Of a DNA stretch of 34,298 nt, positions 23,492 through 31,964 are shown piece by piece (position 1 is the stretch's first letter; each line of letters opens with the position of its first letter). A program made the position numbers and the translations under genes. The DNA comes from Bacteroidia bacterium (GTDB lineage Bacteria; Bacteroidota; Bacteroidia; Chitinophagales; UBA2359), in contig JAUHXA010000073.1 of the NCBI GenBank assembly GCA_030427245.1, positions 1 to 34,298 on the forward strand. The letters are read 5' to 3'. The notes beneath the pieces were generated by a model. That model saw only the letters and a program-made list of their open reading frames with translations. It was not told where the DNA came from and did not search any database.

Positions 23492-25561
23492 TTACCAATC
23501 CAATAACTCTCCAATCGCTTTCGCTACCTTTTTTGCATTTGGTAACATCGCTTGTTCTAAAACCGTATTCATCGGCACAGCGGGAACATTTGCTGCTCCG
23601 AGGGTAGCAACAGGCGCATCTAAATAGGTGAAACATTGTTGAGAAATGCGTCCTGCCAAACTTTCTGCAAAGGAGTTTTCGAGAGGCTCTTCGGTCAAAA
23701 CCAACACTTTGTTGTGTTTTTTGGCGGCTGCAAAAATCATTTCTTCATCCAAAGGCTTCAAAGTGCGTAAGTCAATGATTTCTACCGAACCTTCAAATTT
23801 TTTGGAAGCAGTTTTTGCCCAATACACACCCATCCCGTAGGTAATGACCGCCACGGTATTACCCCTCTTCAATTGTTCTTCACTCGCTGACTGAGCTATG
23901 CGAGCTTTGCCCAAAGGAATTACATAGTCTTCACTCGGCTCAATGGTTTTTGCATCGGCTGTACCCATGACCTTGCTCCAATACAAACCTTTGTGTTCAA
24001 ATAATACAACGGGATTGGGGTCTAAAAATGCCGCCTTCAATAGTCCTTTCATATCTGCTGCATTGGAAGGGAAGACGATTTTGATGCCAGGAATATTCAA
24101 AATACTGGATTCAATACAAGCAGAATGATAAGGCCCTCCACCACCATAAGCACCCGCAGGCACACGAATCAAGGTCTGTACAGGGAATTTACCTGCCGAC
24201 AAATAGCAAGATTTGGCGATTTCTGTCACCAACTGATTCATACTCGGCCAAAAGTAATCTGCAAACTGTATTTCGACAATCGGCTTCAAACCTACTGCCG
24301 ACATACCAGATGTTGAACCAACGATATAAGCTTCTTGAATTGCCGTATTGAAAACACGTTCATCTCCATATTTTTGAGCCAAAGTTGCCGCTTCTCTAAA
24401 GACTCCTCCCAAACGTCCCCCTACATCTTGTCCATAAAACAAAGCTTCAGGGTAAGTTCTTAATATTTCGTCCATTGCGTACAAAGCCGCATCTACCATC
24501 AACACTTTTCGACCTCCTTCTGGAGAGCGTTCTCCTTTTTCTTTTGTTACAGGAGTAGGTGCATAAACGTGTTCTAAAAGGGTTTCGGGGTCGGGATTTG
24601 CAGCCATTTCTGACTTTTCAAAGGTTTCCTCTATTTCAATAAACACCTGTTTTTCGATTTTGCTCAATGTATGCTCATCAAAACCTAATTCTACGAGTTG
24701 TTGGTGAAGTTTAACTATCGGGTCTTGTAAGGCATGTTCCTCCAAGTCGTCTCGATACCATTCCTTGCGAACACCCGAAGTGTGGTGGCCCAAAAGTGGA
24801 ACAGTGGCATGTAAAACGATAGGACTACGATGTTCTCGAATATGGTTCATACATTTTTGAACCGCCTCATAACTCGCAAAAAAATCGCTCCCGTCCACAC
24901 TGATTCGCTTCAATCCTTTGAACCCACCTGCATATTCATAGGCATTCATACTTCGGGTTTCTTCCCCCGTTGCCGAAATGCCCCAATCGTTGTCTTGCAC
25001 CAAATACAAAATCGGTAACTGCTTCAATGCGGCAAACTGCCACGCCTCTGATATTTCGCCCTCAGTGACAGAACCATCTCCCAATGAACAAACAACCACT
25101 GTTTTTGCGCCATTTTCGACCAAACCTTGTTGTTCTTTGTATTGAATCCCTTGTGCTATGCCTGTTGTCGGAATGACTTGCATTCCTGTGGCACTCGATT
25201 GCTGAATAATTTTGGGATATCTCTCGTCTTTGGAGGAAGGGTGGGAGTAATAGGCTCGTCCTGCAGTGAAGGGGTCGTCTGCTTTTGCCAACAATTGCAA
25301 CATCAAACTATATGCTTCAAAACCAGCTCCTAGTAAAAGGGCATCATCTCTATAATAGGGACTTACATAATCGTAACTTTTGAGTTGGAGTCCTAAGGCA
25401 AGCTGAATAGCTTCATGCCCTCTTGCGGTGGCGTGAACATACTTACAGGTGTAGCGGTGTTTTTCGTAAGTTTCCGCCATAGCCTTTATCTTCTGCATCA
25501 ACTCGTAAGCCTTCAAAAGTACTTTTTCATCTATCTTAAACGGAGCTTCAGTTTCGAGCAT
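23492..25561 (-). CDS. fused E1 alpha-beta subunit of a 2-oxoacid (branched-chain type) dehydrogenase
   Basis: 689 residues fuse two normally separate subunits. E1-alpha (about 1-330) holds the thiamine diphosphate site: GDG at 161-163 with Asn191 (GDGSVTEGEISEAWQFAA through VQDN) and YYRDDALLLGAG at about 69-80. E1-beta (about 350-689) contains ALYAMDEIL, FYGQDVGGRLGGVF, GLKPIVEIQFADYFWP, the RVPAGAYGGGGPYHS segment and the C-terminal VLTEEPLENSFAE region. It decarboxylates 2-oxoacids and hands acyl groups to an E2 lipoyl enzyme. The fusion and alpha motifs resemble Bacteroidota 'dehydrogenase E1 component' of branched-chain type, but pyruvate is possible. No E2 or E3 gene is beside it. Confidence 0.9.
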   Translation of the reverse strand: MLETEAPFKIDEKVLLKAYELMQKIKAMAETYEKHRYTCKYVHATARGHEAIQLALGLQLKSYDYVSPYYRDDALLLGAGFEAYSLMLQLLAKADDPFTAGRAYYSHPSSKDERYPKIIQQSSATGMQVIPTTGIAQGIQYKEQQGLVENGAKTVVVCSLGDGSVTEGEISEAWQFAALKQLPILYLVQDNDWGISATGEETRSMNAYEYAGGFKGLKRISVDGSDFFASYEAVQKCMNHIREHRSPIVLHATVPLLGHHTSGVRKEWYRDDLEEHALQDPIVKLHQQLVELGFDEHTLSKIEKQVFIEIEETFEKSEMAANPDPETLLEHVYAPTPVTKEKGERSPEGGRKVLMVDAALYAMDEILRTYPEALFYGQDVGGRLGGVFREAATLAQKYGDERVFNTAIQEAYIVGSTSGMSAVGLKPIVEIQFADYFWPSMNQLVTEIAKSCYLSAGKFPVQTLIRVPAGAYGGGGPYHSACIESSILNIPGIKIVFPSNAADMKGLLKAAFLDPNPVVLFEHKGLYWSKVMGTADAKTIEPSEDYVIPLGKARIAQSASEEQLKRGNTVAVITYGMGVYWAKTASKKFEGSVEIIDLRTLKPLDEEMIFAAAKKHNKVLVLTEEPLENSFAESLAGRISQQCFTYLDAPVATLGAANVPAVPMNTVLEQAMLPNAKKVAKAIGELLDW

Positions 25562-25590
25562 AAACTTTGGTTGTTTTAGGAGTTTGATAG

Positions 25591-25666
25591 CAAAAATACG
25601 TAATTTTCACGCACTTTAACAACGTGTACTAACAATTGTTAGTTTTCTCTGTTTGTGCTAACTTTG
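25591..25666. promoter_or_regulatory. divergent promoters flanking a perfect 16-bp palindrome (E1 / araC)
   Basis: A perfect palindrome ACTAACAATTGTTAGT lies at 25628-25643. The E1-side box TATTTTTG (minus strand, 25591-25598) and the araC-side box TAACTTTG (25659-25666) are both exact TAnnTTTG matches. The palindrome overlaps the expected -33 region of the araC promoter and lies just upstream of the E1 one. It is well placed as a shared operator. Confidence 0.6.
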
Positions 25667-25694
25667 GATAGAATACTTCAAAATCCCTTCAAAA

Positions 25695-26573
25695 ATGCTT
25701 GTTGTTCCAAATAAACTATATGACGAATCATTTGTGGAAGTTCTTTATCGAGACAAACATTTTGCGGTTTTGAAGAAACACATTTATCAGCCTGTATTGA
25801 ATAGACAAAGTTATGTGGCGATGCATGCTGTATCTTTCGTTCTGAATGGTGAACAACGAATTGCAGAAAATGATACGCAAGTATTGTGTATTAAAAGCGG
25901 CGAAATCGGCTTTGTCAAAAAAGGGATTTATACAGTGACGGACTTGTTTTCGGGTAAAAATGGTTTTCAATCCTATCATTTGTATTTTGACGATGAATTG
26001 TTGAATGATGTCCTTCAATTGTTTCCCAAACCAAATCAAAAACGGGCTTTCCAACCGTGCTTAAAAATTCCTTCGAGCTTTGCGATTAGCCAATACTTCA
26101 ATTCTATAAGACATTTGGCTCACTCCTTAGAACAATGTGGGAAACAGCTTTTTAGAATCAAGTTGATGGAGTTTTTGGCTTTGACCATTGCAGAAAATGA
26201 AGACCAAAATATTTTGGCTCAACTGAGGAGTTTTACTTACCAAACTCCTCAAAACCTTCGTGCATTTATGAGCGAAAACTTCGAGAAACCTTTTTCGGTG
26301 GAAGATTATGCTTATTTGACGGGCAGAAGCTTGTCTTCTTTTCGGAGGGAATTCAAGGCAAAGTTTGGAATTTCTCCTCGAAAATGGGTTACACAAGAAC
26401 GCTTGAAAAAGGCAAAGGAAATTTTATTGAAGGATAAGAAAAGCGTGGCAGATACAGCTTATCTAGTTGGTTATGAAAATGTTTCTCATTTTATTAGTGC
26501 CTTCAAAAAATTCTATGGCTATACTCCTAATCAAATCCGTAACTCTACCGATTCTGACCTTTTGCTTCAATAA
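25695..26573 (+). CDS. AraC-family transcriptional regulator
   Basis: 292 residues. The N-terminal about 180 form a sensor half with a cupin-like beta pattern (QPVLNRQSYVAMHAVSFVLNGEQRI, LCIKSGEIGFVKKGIYTV). The C-terminal 100 contain both helix-turn-helix units: SVEDYAYLTGRSLSSFRREFK, then the classic SVADTAYLVGYENVSHFISAFKKFYGYTPNQIR. The ligand is not predictable. It is divergent from the E1 gene, sharing 133 bp that contain a palindrome and both promoters, and it lies upstream of a hydroxyisobutyrate-dehydrogenase-like gene. Regulation of either is plausible (inference). AraC members often bind direct repeats rather than palindromes, so the palindrome may belong to another protein. Confidence 0.92.
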   Translation: MLVVPNKLYDESFVEVLYRDKHFAVLKKHIYQPVLNRQSYVAMHAVSFVLNGEQRIAENDTQVLCIKSGEIGFVKKGIYTVTDLFSGKNGFQSYHLYFDDELLNDVLQLFPKPNQKRAFQPCLKIPSSFAISQYFNSIRHLAHSLEQCGKQLFRIKLMEFLALTIAENEDQNILAQLRSFTYQTPQNLRAFMSENFEKPFSVEDYAYLTGRSLSSFRREFKAKFGISPRKWVTQERLKKAKEILLKDKKSVADTAYLVGYENVSHFISAFKKFYGYTPNQIRNSTDSDLLLQ

Positions 26574-26652
26574 AGTGAGCGAAATTCGATACTTTGACTG
26601 ATTTTGGGTATTTCTTTTATCAAACCAAGCGTAGTTTTGCGACTGGTAATTT

Positions 26653-26787
26653 GGTTGGTAAATAAGCAAAAGTCTATAAGTAAGGGTAAAAAAATAACTC
26701 CTCGTTTTCTTTTGCTAACATACCCCATCCCTTTTCAAAAGGGGAATATTGGTCGATGAGTTATTTTTTCTTTTTTACTAACCAACC
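26653..26787. repeat. large imperfect inverted repeat with nested hairpin
   Basis: Nested pairs are visible: GGTTGGT (about 26653-26659) with ACCAACC (about 26780-26786), AAAAAATAACTC (26689-26700) with GAGTTATTTTTT (26758-26769), and a 7-bp core CCCTTTT/AAAAGGG (26729-26735 with 26737-26743). It lies between araC and the dehydrogenase gene. It may be a transcription terminator for araC or a degenerate MITE-like element. No other feature is seen in the 244-bp gap. Confidence 0.5.
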
Positions 26788-26817
26788 TTTTCTAACAGAA
26801 TTCAAAAACAACACATC

Positions 26818-27690
26818 ATGACAAAAATAACTTTTATTGGTTTGGGAATCATGGGCAGTAGAATGGCGAAAAACTTGCTTCAAAAAGGGGGAGACATAGA
26901 ATTGACGGTTTTCAATCGTTCAGTTGAAGCTGCAAAACCATTGCAGAAAATAGGCGCAACTATCGCTAAATCTGCGATTGAAGGAGTCAAAGAAGCAGAC
27001 ATCGTTTTTACCATGCTTTCTACACCCGAAGTAGTTGAAGCTGTTGCGATGGGGGATAGTGGGTTTTTGTCTAATATGAAAGAAAATGCTCTTTGGGTCG
27101 ATTGCTCTACGGTCAATCCTTCTTTTTCATTGCGAGTTAATAAAGAAGCGCAAGAAAGAGGTGTAAGGTTTGTTGACGCACCTGTTGCAGGAACGAAACC
27201 ACATGCGGAAAATGCACAATTGGCATTTTTTGTGGGAGGTGAAACAACAGTCCTTGCTGAAATTGAGCCTTTTTTGAAGGCAATGGGAACAACTATATTG
27301 CATATTGGAGAGATCGGCAAAGGAGCAGCCTACAAAACCTTGATTAATTCAATGTTGGCGCAATCTATGCTGATTTTTTCGGAAACAGTCGTATTAGGTG
27401 AAAAAATGGGCTTATCTAAAGAATTTTTACTTCAAGCTTTGCCCAAAGCCCCTGTAATTGCACCTTTTACTCAGTTCAAAGCCAAAATGATTCAGGAAGG
27501 AAATTATGAGGTACAGTTTCCTTTGGAGTGGATGCACAAAGATTTGCGGTTGGTCTCTGAGAGTGCTGCTGAGTTAAACCACCCTTTGCAGATGGCGAAT
27601 TTGGCAAAAGATATCTATGGTAAGGCGAACGAAGCAGGTTTAGGCAGAAAAGATTTTGCTGCGATTCATGAGTTTGTGAGTAAAGGTTAA
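26818..27690 (+). CDS. beta-hydroxyacid dehydrogenase, 3-hydroxyisobutyrate dehydrogenase/GLYR family
   Basis: 290 residues, standard length. The N-terminal Rossmann fold starts with FIGLGIMGSRMAKNLL (GxGxxG, 8-13) and then TVFNRS, whose Asn-Arg suggests NADP(H). The substrate-binding motif is FVDAPVAGTKPHAENAQLAFFVGG, and the catalytic Lys sits in GKGAAYKTLINSMLAQSM. The C-terminal domain ends LGRKDFAAIHEFV. Family members oxidise 3-hydroxyisobutyrate (valine degradation) or reduce glyoxylate and succinic semialdehyde; the exact substrate is open. Its neighbours (fused E1 and AraC) would fit branched-chain amino-acid breakdown, though this is inference. Its stop is 3 bp from that of the convergent FAH gene. 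Confidence 0.88.
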   Translation: MTKITFIGLGIMGSRMAKNLLQKGGDIELTVFNRSVEAAKPLQKIGATIAKSAIEGVKEADIVFTMLSTPEVVEAVAMGDSGFLSNMKENALWVDCSTVNPSFSLRVNKEAQERGVRFVDAPVAGTKPHAENAQLAFFVGGETTVLAEIEPFLKAMGTTILHIGEIGKGAAYKTLINSMLAQSMLIFSETVVLGEKMGLSKEFLLQALPKAPVIAPFTQFKAKMIQEGNYEVQFPLEWMHKDLRLVSESAAELNHPLQMANLAKDIYGKANEAGLGRKDFAAIHEFVSKG

Positions 27691-27693
27691 AGC

Positions 27694-28305
27694 TTATTTT
27701 ATATTACACTCCAACAACTTCTGATCCCCCAAAAAACCTTCTAATTTGTCTCCAATTACTACGGGACCAACTCCAGCAGGTGTACCTGTAAATATCAAGT
27801 CACCAATTTGTAGGGTGAAAAACTGTGAAATGTAGGTAATCAAATAATCGAAGTCAAAAATGAGATCTTTGGTGTTCCCTATTTGTACGGCTTCTCCATT
27901 TTTGGTCATCGAAAAATCAATATTGTTCACATCGCCTATATCTTCAATAGGTAACCATTTGCCGATTGGAGCAGAACCATCAAAACCTTTGGCGAGTAAC
28001 CACGGATGACCTTTGGCTTTGAGTTGGTTTTGGATGTCACGAGCCGTAAAATCAATGCCCAAAGTGATTTCATTGTAGTATTTGTGGGCAAATTTTGGAG
28101 CAATATATTTGCCTAATTTGCAGACTTTGAGCACTATTTCGATTTCGTGATGGATGTCTTTGGAGAAGTCGGGATAGAAAAATGGGCGATTTTCTCGCAC
28201 CAATGCCGTTTGTGGTTTGGAGAAAACAAGCGGTTTTTTGGGAACAGGATTACTTAATTCTTTAGCGTGTTCGATGTAGTTTCTACCGATACAGAAAATC
28301 TTCAT
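27694..28305 (-). CDS. fumarylacetoacetate hydrolase (FAH) family protein
   Basis: 203 residues, the short YcgM-type. It opens MKIFCIGRNYIEHAKEL and has the metal-binding acidic residues in HHEIEIVLKV and ITLGIDFTARD. KGHPWLLAKGFDGSAPIG and the C-terminal FTGTPAGVGPVVIGDKL are the standard FAH signatures. Members hydrolyse or decarboxylate acylpyruvates, oxaloacetate or fumarylpyruvate; the substrate is not fixed. It begins 18 bp after the pth stop, so pth-FAH is one unit. It is convergent with the dehydrogenase gene, with only 3 bp between stops and no terminator between them. Confidence 0.9.
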   Translation of the reverse strand: MKIFCIGRNYIEHAKELSNPVPKKPLVFSKPQTALVRENRPFFYPDFSKDIHHEIEIVLKVCKLGKYIAPKFAHKYYNEITLGIDFTARDIQNQLKAKGHPWLLAKGFDGSAPIGKWLPIEDIGDVNNIDFSMTKNGEAVQIGNTKDLIFDFDYLITYISQFFTLQIGDLIFTGTPAGVGPVVIGDKLEGFLGDQKLLECNIK

Positions 28306-28323
28306 GAGAGAGAGTTTGAATTG

Positions 28324-28884
28324 TTAGTTGAAAGTATTCATCGTTCTATCAATGCCCAATGTAGCAAAACTTTTGATGGCTTCAACGCTTTTTTTGATGT
28401 GTTTGTCTAAGTCTACTTTTTCTTCCTCTGTCCATTTTCCCAATACATAGTGAATCTGTTCTCCAGGGTGAAAGTTGTTGCCGATACCAAATCGAAGACG
28501 TGGATATTTATTAGTGTTCAATTGAAAGGTGATGTCCTTCAGTCCATTGTGTCCTCCATCATTGCCCTTGGGTTTCATTCGCAGTTTGCCGAAATCCAAA
28601 TCCTTGTCATCCACAATCACCAAAACTCTGTCAATGGGAATTTTTAATTGTTGCATCCAATATCGAACTGCTTTGCCACTCAGGTTCATGTAAGTAGTGG
28701 GTTTGATGAGGTGCAATAACCTTCCTTTGAGTTTGACTTCTGCTCTGTGAGCAAGGCGTTCTAATTTGAAAGAAGATTCGTATTCTTCTGCCAATTTATC
28801 TACAATATCAAAACCGATATTGTGGCGAGTGTCATCATAGTCTACTCCAATATTACCCAAACCTACTATTAAAAATTTACTCAT
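28324..28884 (-). CDS. pth: peptidyl-tRNA hydrolase
   Basis: 186 residues, normal length. Motifs are FLIVGLGNIGVDYDDTRHNIGF with the catalytic His, PTTYMNLSGKAV, VIVDDKDLDFGKLRMKP and GGHNGLKDI. These are the active-site and substrate-channel residues of bacterial Pth. The enzyme recycles tRNA from peptidyl-tRNA dropped by stalled ribosomes and is essential in most bacteria. It lies downstream of rplY, from which it is separated by a strong terminator, and upstream of the FAH gene in the same operon. Confidence 0.97.
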   Translation of the reverse strand: MSKFLIVGLGNIGVDYDDTRHNIGFDIVDKLAEEYESSFKLERLAHRAEVKLKGRLLHLIKPTTYMNLSGKAVRYWMQQLKIPIDRVLVIVDDKDLDFGKLRMKPKGNDGGHNGLKDITFQLNTNKYPRLRFGIGNNFHPGEQIHYVLGKWTEEEKVDLDKHIKKSVEAIKSFATLGIDRTMNTFN

Positions 28885-28920
28885 AACTTATTCCAACAAA
28901 TCAATACATTGGTTTACACT

Positions 28921-28960
28921 AAAAAAAATGAACCGATGGCTGCTTGCCATCGGTTCATTT
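28921..28960 (-). terminator. terminator of the prs-rplY unit
   Basis: A perfect 15-bp stem (28926-28940 with 28946-28960, 5-nt loop) is followed on the minus strand by a run of T. It is an intrinsic terminator between rplY and pth. The rest of the 28885-29084 gap shows nothing else clear. Confidence 0.88.
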
Positions 28961-29084
28961 ATAAAACTCAGTGCAAAACATTTCCAGAATGGATTACTTA
29001 AATCCATTTAGATTAAATTCACACCTTTTTTTTAAGATGAATAGTTCATCTCCTTTTGCACAAGTTCAAGTCGCTTGAATCCTG

Positions 29085-29687
29085 TTATTTCTTTTTGGTT
29101 TCCTTGGCGGCAGCAGTAGCAGCAGCGGCAGCAGCACTTCTCAATGCTCTTGTGATATCGACAGAAGCAATCGGTGAAGCTGGAGAGTTCATGATTTCAA
29201 TTCCTTCAATATTAACAGATTGAACTCGTACGGATTTCCCTACTTCAAGTTTGGTGACATCTACATCAATTTCAGAAACCAAATTTTCAGGTAATGCTTT
29301 TACCTTCAAAAAACGCATTTTCAGCATTAGCTTCCCTCCGTTTTTTACTCCTACAGCTAAGCCTTTCAGACGAACAGGAATTTCAGTATAAATCGGGCGA
29401 CCTTCTACCAATTCTTGAAAGTCAATGTGTGTAATAGCATCTGTTACTGGATGAGCTTGGAAAGATTTGATAATCGTTTTATAGGATTTGCCATCAACAG
29501 TAATAGATATTGTATTAAAATCAGGCGTATTAATCAAAGGGCGTATTGACGCTACTGGCGTAGAGAAATGCACATTATTTTCTCCGCCATATATCACACA
29601 AGGAACCATTCCTTCTCTTCTAACTGCTTTTGCCGATTTTTTTCCGCTTGAATTGCGGATAGTTCCTTCAATTGCTATTGCTTTCAT
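29085..29687 (-). CDS. rplY: 50S ribosomal protein L25/general stress protein Ctc
   Basis: 200 residues, the long CTC form. The N-terminal L25 domain (about 1-95; GTIRNSSGKKSAKAVRREG, VIYGG, FQAHPVTDAITHIDF) binds 5S rRNA. The C-terminal TL5/CTC beta domain follows (IPVRLKGLAVGVKNGGKL, VDVTKLEVGKSVRVQSVNI). The end is an Ala-rich, Lys-capped tail (AAAAAATAAA, then KKK). It is 12 bp after prs, so the two are co-transcribed, a common Bacteroidota order. Confidence 0.96.
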   Translation of the reverse strand: MKAIAIEGTIRNSSGKKSAKAVRREGMVPCVIYGGENNVHFSTPVASIRPLINTPDFNTISITVDGKSYKTIIKSFQAHPVTDAITHIDFQELVEGRPIYTEIPVRLKGLAVGVKNGGKLMLKMRFLKVKALPENLVSEIDVDVTKLEVGKSVRVQSVNIEGIEIMNSPASPIASVDITRALRSAAAAAATAAAKETKKK

Positions 29688-29699
29688 TTTTATGTATTA

Positions 29700-30647
29700 T
29701 TAACTGTGTTTTTGAATAAACAATGAACTTATAGAGCGATTTTCTAATAATCTTTTTATTGATTTGCCAAACAAAGGCGCAACAGATTGCACATTTATTT
29801 TAGTACATTTTTGTCTCAATGGAATGGTATCACATACCACTAGCTCAGTCAAGGCAGAGTTTTCAACACGTTCATAAGCATTACCACTCAATACTGGATG
29901 CGTGCAAATAGCTCTTACACTTTCTGCTCCTTTTTCCATCAGTGCTTTTGCTGCACTTGTCAAGGTGCCTGCTGAATCCACAATATCATCAACAATCACC
30001 ACATTTTTCCCTTTTACCTCTCCTATGACTGTCATTCCCGCTACTTCTCCCGCTTTTTTTCTATATTTTTCACAGATTACCAAACCTGCATTTCCGCATT
30101 TCTGAGCAAAAAGTCTGGTTCTATTGGCACTACCTGCATCTGGTGAAGCAAAAGCCAAATTTGGTAATTTTAAACCCTGTATATAAGGTACAAAAATAAA
30201 AGAACTATCCAAATGATCTACAGGGATGTCGAAAAAACCCTGAATTTGAGGAGCATGTAAATCCATTGTCATTAATCGATTTGCTCCTGCTTTTACCAAC
30301 ATATTTGCCATTAGCTTTGCAGCGATAGGCACTCTGGATCGGTCTTTTCTATCCTGCCTTGCATAACCATAGTAGGGAATAATTACGGTTATATATTTTG
30401 CCGATGCTCTTTTTGCAGCATCAATCAACATTAACAATTCCCATATACTATCAGAAGGAGCGATTGTTGATTGGATTAAGAACACATGATGTCCTCTTAC
30501 CGATTCTTTTAAATGAGGTTGGAACTCTCCATCATTAAAGACCAATACTTCTACCTCGCTTAAAGGCTTATCATAAGCCTCGGCTATTTTTTCCGCTAAT
30601 TTCATTGAACTACGCCCACCGAATAACTTTATTTCCGAATTCATCAT
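29700..30647 (-). CDS. prs: ribose-phosphate pyrophosphokinase
   Basis: 315 residues, normal. Recognisable are LFGGRSSMKLAEKIAEAY, the ATP site in YYGYARQDRKDRSRVPI, the flexible MTMDLHAPQIQGFFDIPVDHL loop, and the PRPP-binding VVIVDDIVDSAGTL. It makes PRPP from ribose-5-phosphate and ATP for nucleotide, His and Trp synthesis. It is the first gene of prs-rplY with a very good promoter just upstream (30668-30698). MM at the start means the second Met may be the true start. Confidence 0.97.
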   Translation of the reverse strand: MMNSEIKLFGGRSSMKLAEKIAEAYDKPLSEVEVLVFNDGEFQPHLKESVRGHHVFLIQSTIAPSDSIWELLMLIDAAKRASAKYITVIIPYYGYARQDRKDRSRVPIAAKLMANMLVKAGANRLMTMDLHAPQIQGFFDIPVDHLDSSFIFVPYIQGLKLPNLAFASPDAGSANRTRLFAQKCGNAGLVICEKYRKKAGEVAGMTVIGEVKGKNVVIVDDIVDSAGTLTSAAKALMEKGAESVRAICTHPVLSGNAYERVENSALTELVVCDTIPLRQKCTKINVQSVAPLFGKSIKRLLENRSISSLFIQKHS

Positions 30648-30667
30648 TATATTTTGATTTCGGGACG

Positions 30668-30698
30668 CAAAGGTACAAAATAAATTAAATTATCCGAA
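30668..30698 (-). promoter_or_regulatory. Bacteroidota-type promoter of prs-rplY
   Basis: On the minus strand TTCG (30695-30698, one mismatch to TTTG) is followed after 19 bp by TACCTTTG (30668-30675, an exact TAnnTTTG match). The ATG at 30647 lies about 20 bp downstream, giving a short leader. Confidence 0.7.
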
Positions 30699-30833
30699 CT
30701 ATAAATTTTTCAATAGTTCTTGTGCTTGTTTGAATTTCCAAGCATTCTTTTCAAGAATCGATTGGAGGTTTTGGATTTGGTTTTTTTTTAGATTTAGGTA
30801 AACTAAAATATTAAATTAGCCACTCAGAAAATC

Positions 30834-30862
30834 CAAACAATTCGCTTACAAAGTATTGTTTG
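30834..30862 (-). terminator. weak terminator after udk
   Basis: CAAACAAT (30834-30841) and ATTGTTTG (30855-30862) form an 8-bp stem with a 13-nt loop 8 bp past the udk stop, followed by a short T stretch on the minus strand. The remainder of the gap to prs holds only the prs promoter. Confidence 0.4.
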
Positions 30863-30870
30863 AATTTGCC

Positions 30871-31479
30871 TTACTGAATCCTCGTACTAATCATTCTTGC
30901 CAATACATCAATCGCTACCTCATTTTTGCCTCCCCGTGGCACAATGATGTCCGCATATCTTTTGGCAGGTTCGATAAATTGTTGGTGCATCGGTTTGACC
31001 GATTTTTCATAGCGTTCCAATACTTCTCTCACATTTCTACCGCGTTCCAAAATATCTCGATGAATGACCCGAATCAAACGGTCGTCGGCTGCCGCATCCA
31101 CAAATACCTTGATGTCCAATAAATCTCTAAGCCTAGGGTGAGTTAGAATCAAGATTCCTTCCACTATTACCACATTTTTGGGTGACATTTGAATCGTTTC
31201 TTCTGAGCGTGTACAAGTTAGATATGAATAAATCGGAACCTGAATATCCTCTCCCTGTTTGAGGCTTCGAACATGCTTTACCAACAGGCTGAACTGAATA
31301 GCAGCAGGATGATCAAAGTTCAGCTTTTGTCGTTCTTCCAAAGGTAAATGACTATTGTCTTTGTAGTAATTATCCTGAGGAATAACGGATAAATTTGCCT
31401 CAGGGAGGCGCGCCATTATTTTCCTAACCACTGTTGTTTTTCCTGCGCCAGTTCCACCAGCAATACCAACCACTAACAT
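30871..31479 (-). CDS. udk: uridine kinase
   Basis: 202 residues, normal. The P-loop is GIAGGTGAGKTTV (about 5-17). Other family motifs are VIPQDNYYKDNSHLPLEERQKLNFDHPAA, IVEGILILTHPRLRDLLDIKVFVDA, and RLIRVIHRDILERGRNVREVLERY. It phosphorylates uridine and cytidine in pyrimidine salvage. It is probably monocistronic, as it ends at a hairpin before prs. A one-mismatch -7 box, TATTTTTA (31500-31507), lies upstream. Confidence 0.95.
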   Translation of the reverse strand: MLVVGIAGGTGAGKTTVVRKIMARLPEANLSVIPQDNYYKDNSHLPLEERQKLNFDHPAAIQFSLLVKHVRSLKQGEDIQVPIYSYLTCTRSEETIQMSPKNVVIVEGILILTHPRLRDLLDIKVFVDAAADDRLIRVIHRDILERGRNVREVLERYEKSVKPMHQQFIEPAKRYADIIVPRGGKNEVAIDVLARMISTRIQ

Positions 31480-31964
31480 TTTATATAATATTTCATGTTT
31501 AAAAATAGCTCACTCTTCGTGTTTTACTTCAAAAAAATGAATTGAAGTAAGGCAATTGCTAATAATTCGACAGAAATGCCATAGTTACGTAAGAATATTA
31601 AAAAGGTTACGAAAACTGGCATTTTTTTTGACTTAATAATTGCACGAGCAGATTATTTAATTTAACTTTATACGAAAGTAGAATTTTTGGGAATACTAAT
31701 TACTATACTAAACTCCTTTTTTTAAAAAATCATTCTATTAGAGTTTATTATACATGGCTCTAATTTGCAGTTATTTTTTTTTAATAAAATACCTTTAATC
31801 CCTGAAATCTTACTTTGCAAAGCATATTTTTTTTAGGTTTTCCCATTTCAGACCAATATTTGAGCATCCACCCTAATAAAAATATCAGCAATTAGACGAA
31901 TATTAGTTGTGTATGTGTGTATTAGCGACTAAAATTATTGTTTAATGCTAAAACTAAGGTGTTC
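31480..31964. other. 485-bp AT-rich gap between udk and ankyrin gene
   Basis: The stretch is AT-rich with poly-T runs. A perfect 9-bp inverted repeat, TTACTTCAA/TTGAAGTAA (31524-31532 with 31542-31550), lies beside the weak udk -7 box and may be an operator. No protein-coding frame with a recognisable motif was found; the short frames are not supported. A convincing promoter for the ankyrin gene was not identified. Confidence 0.5.

Noticed and set aside
26653-26787. Insertion sequence
   Set aside because: No transposase frame between the inverted arms; at most a MITE-like remnant or terminator.
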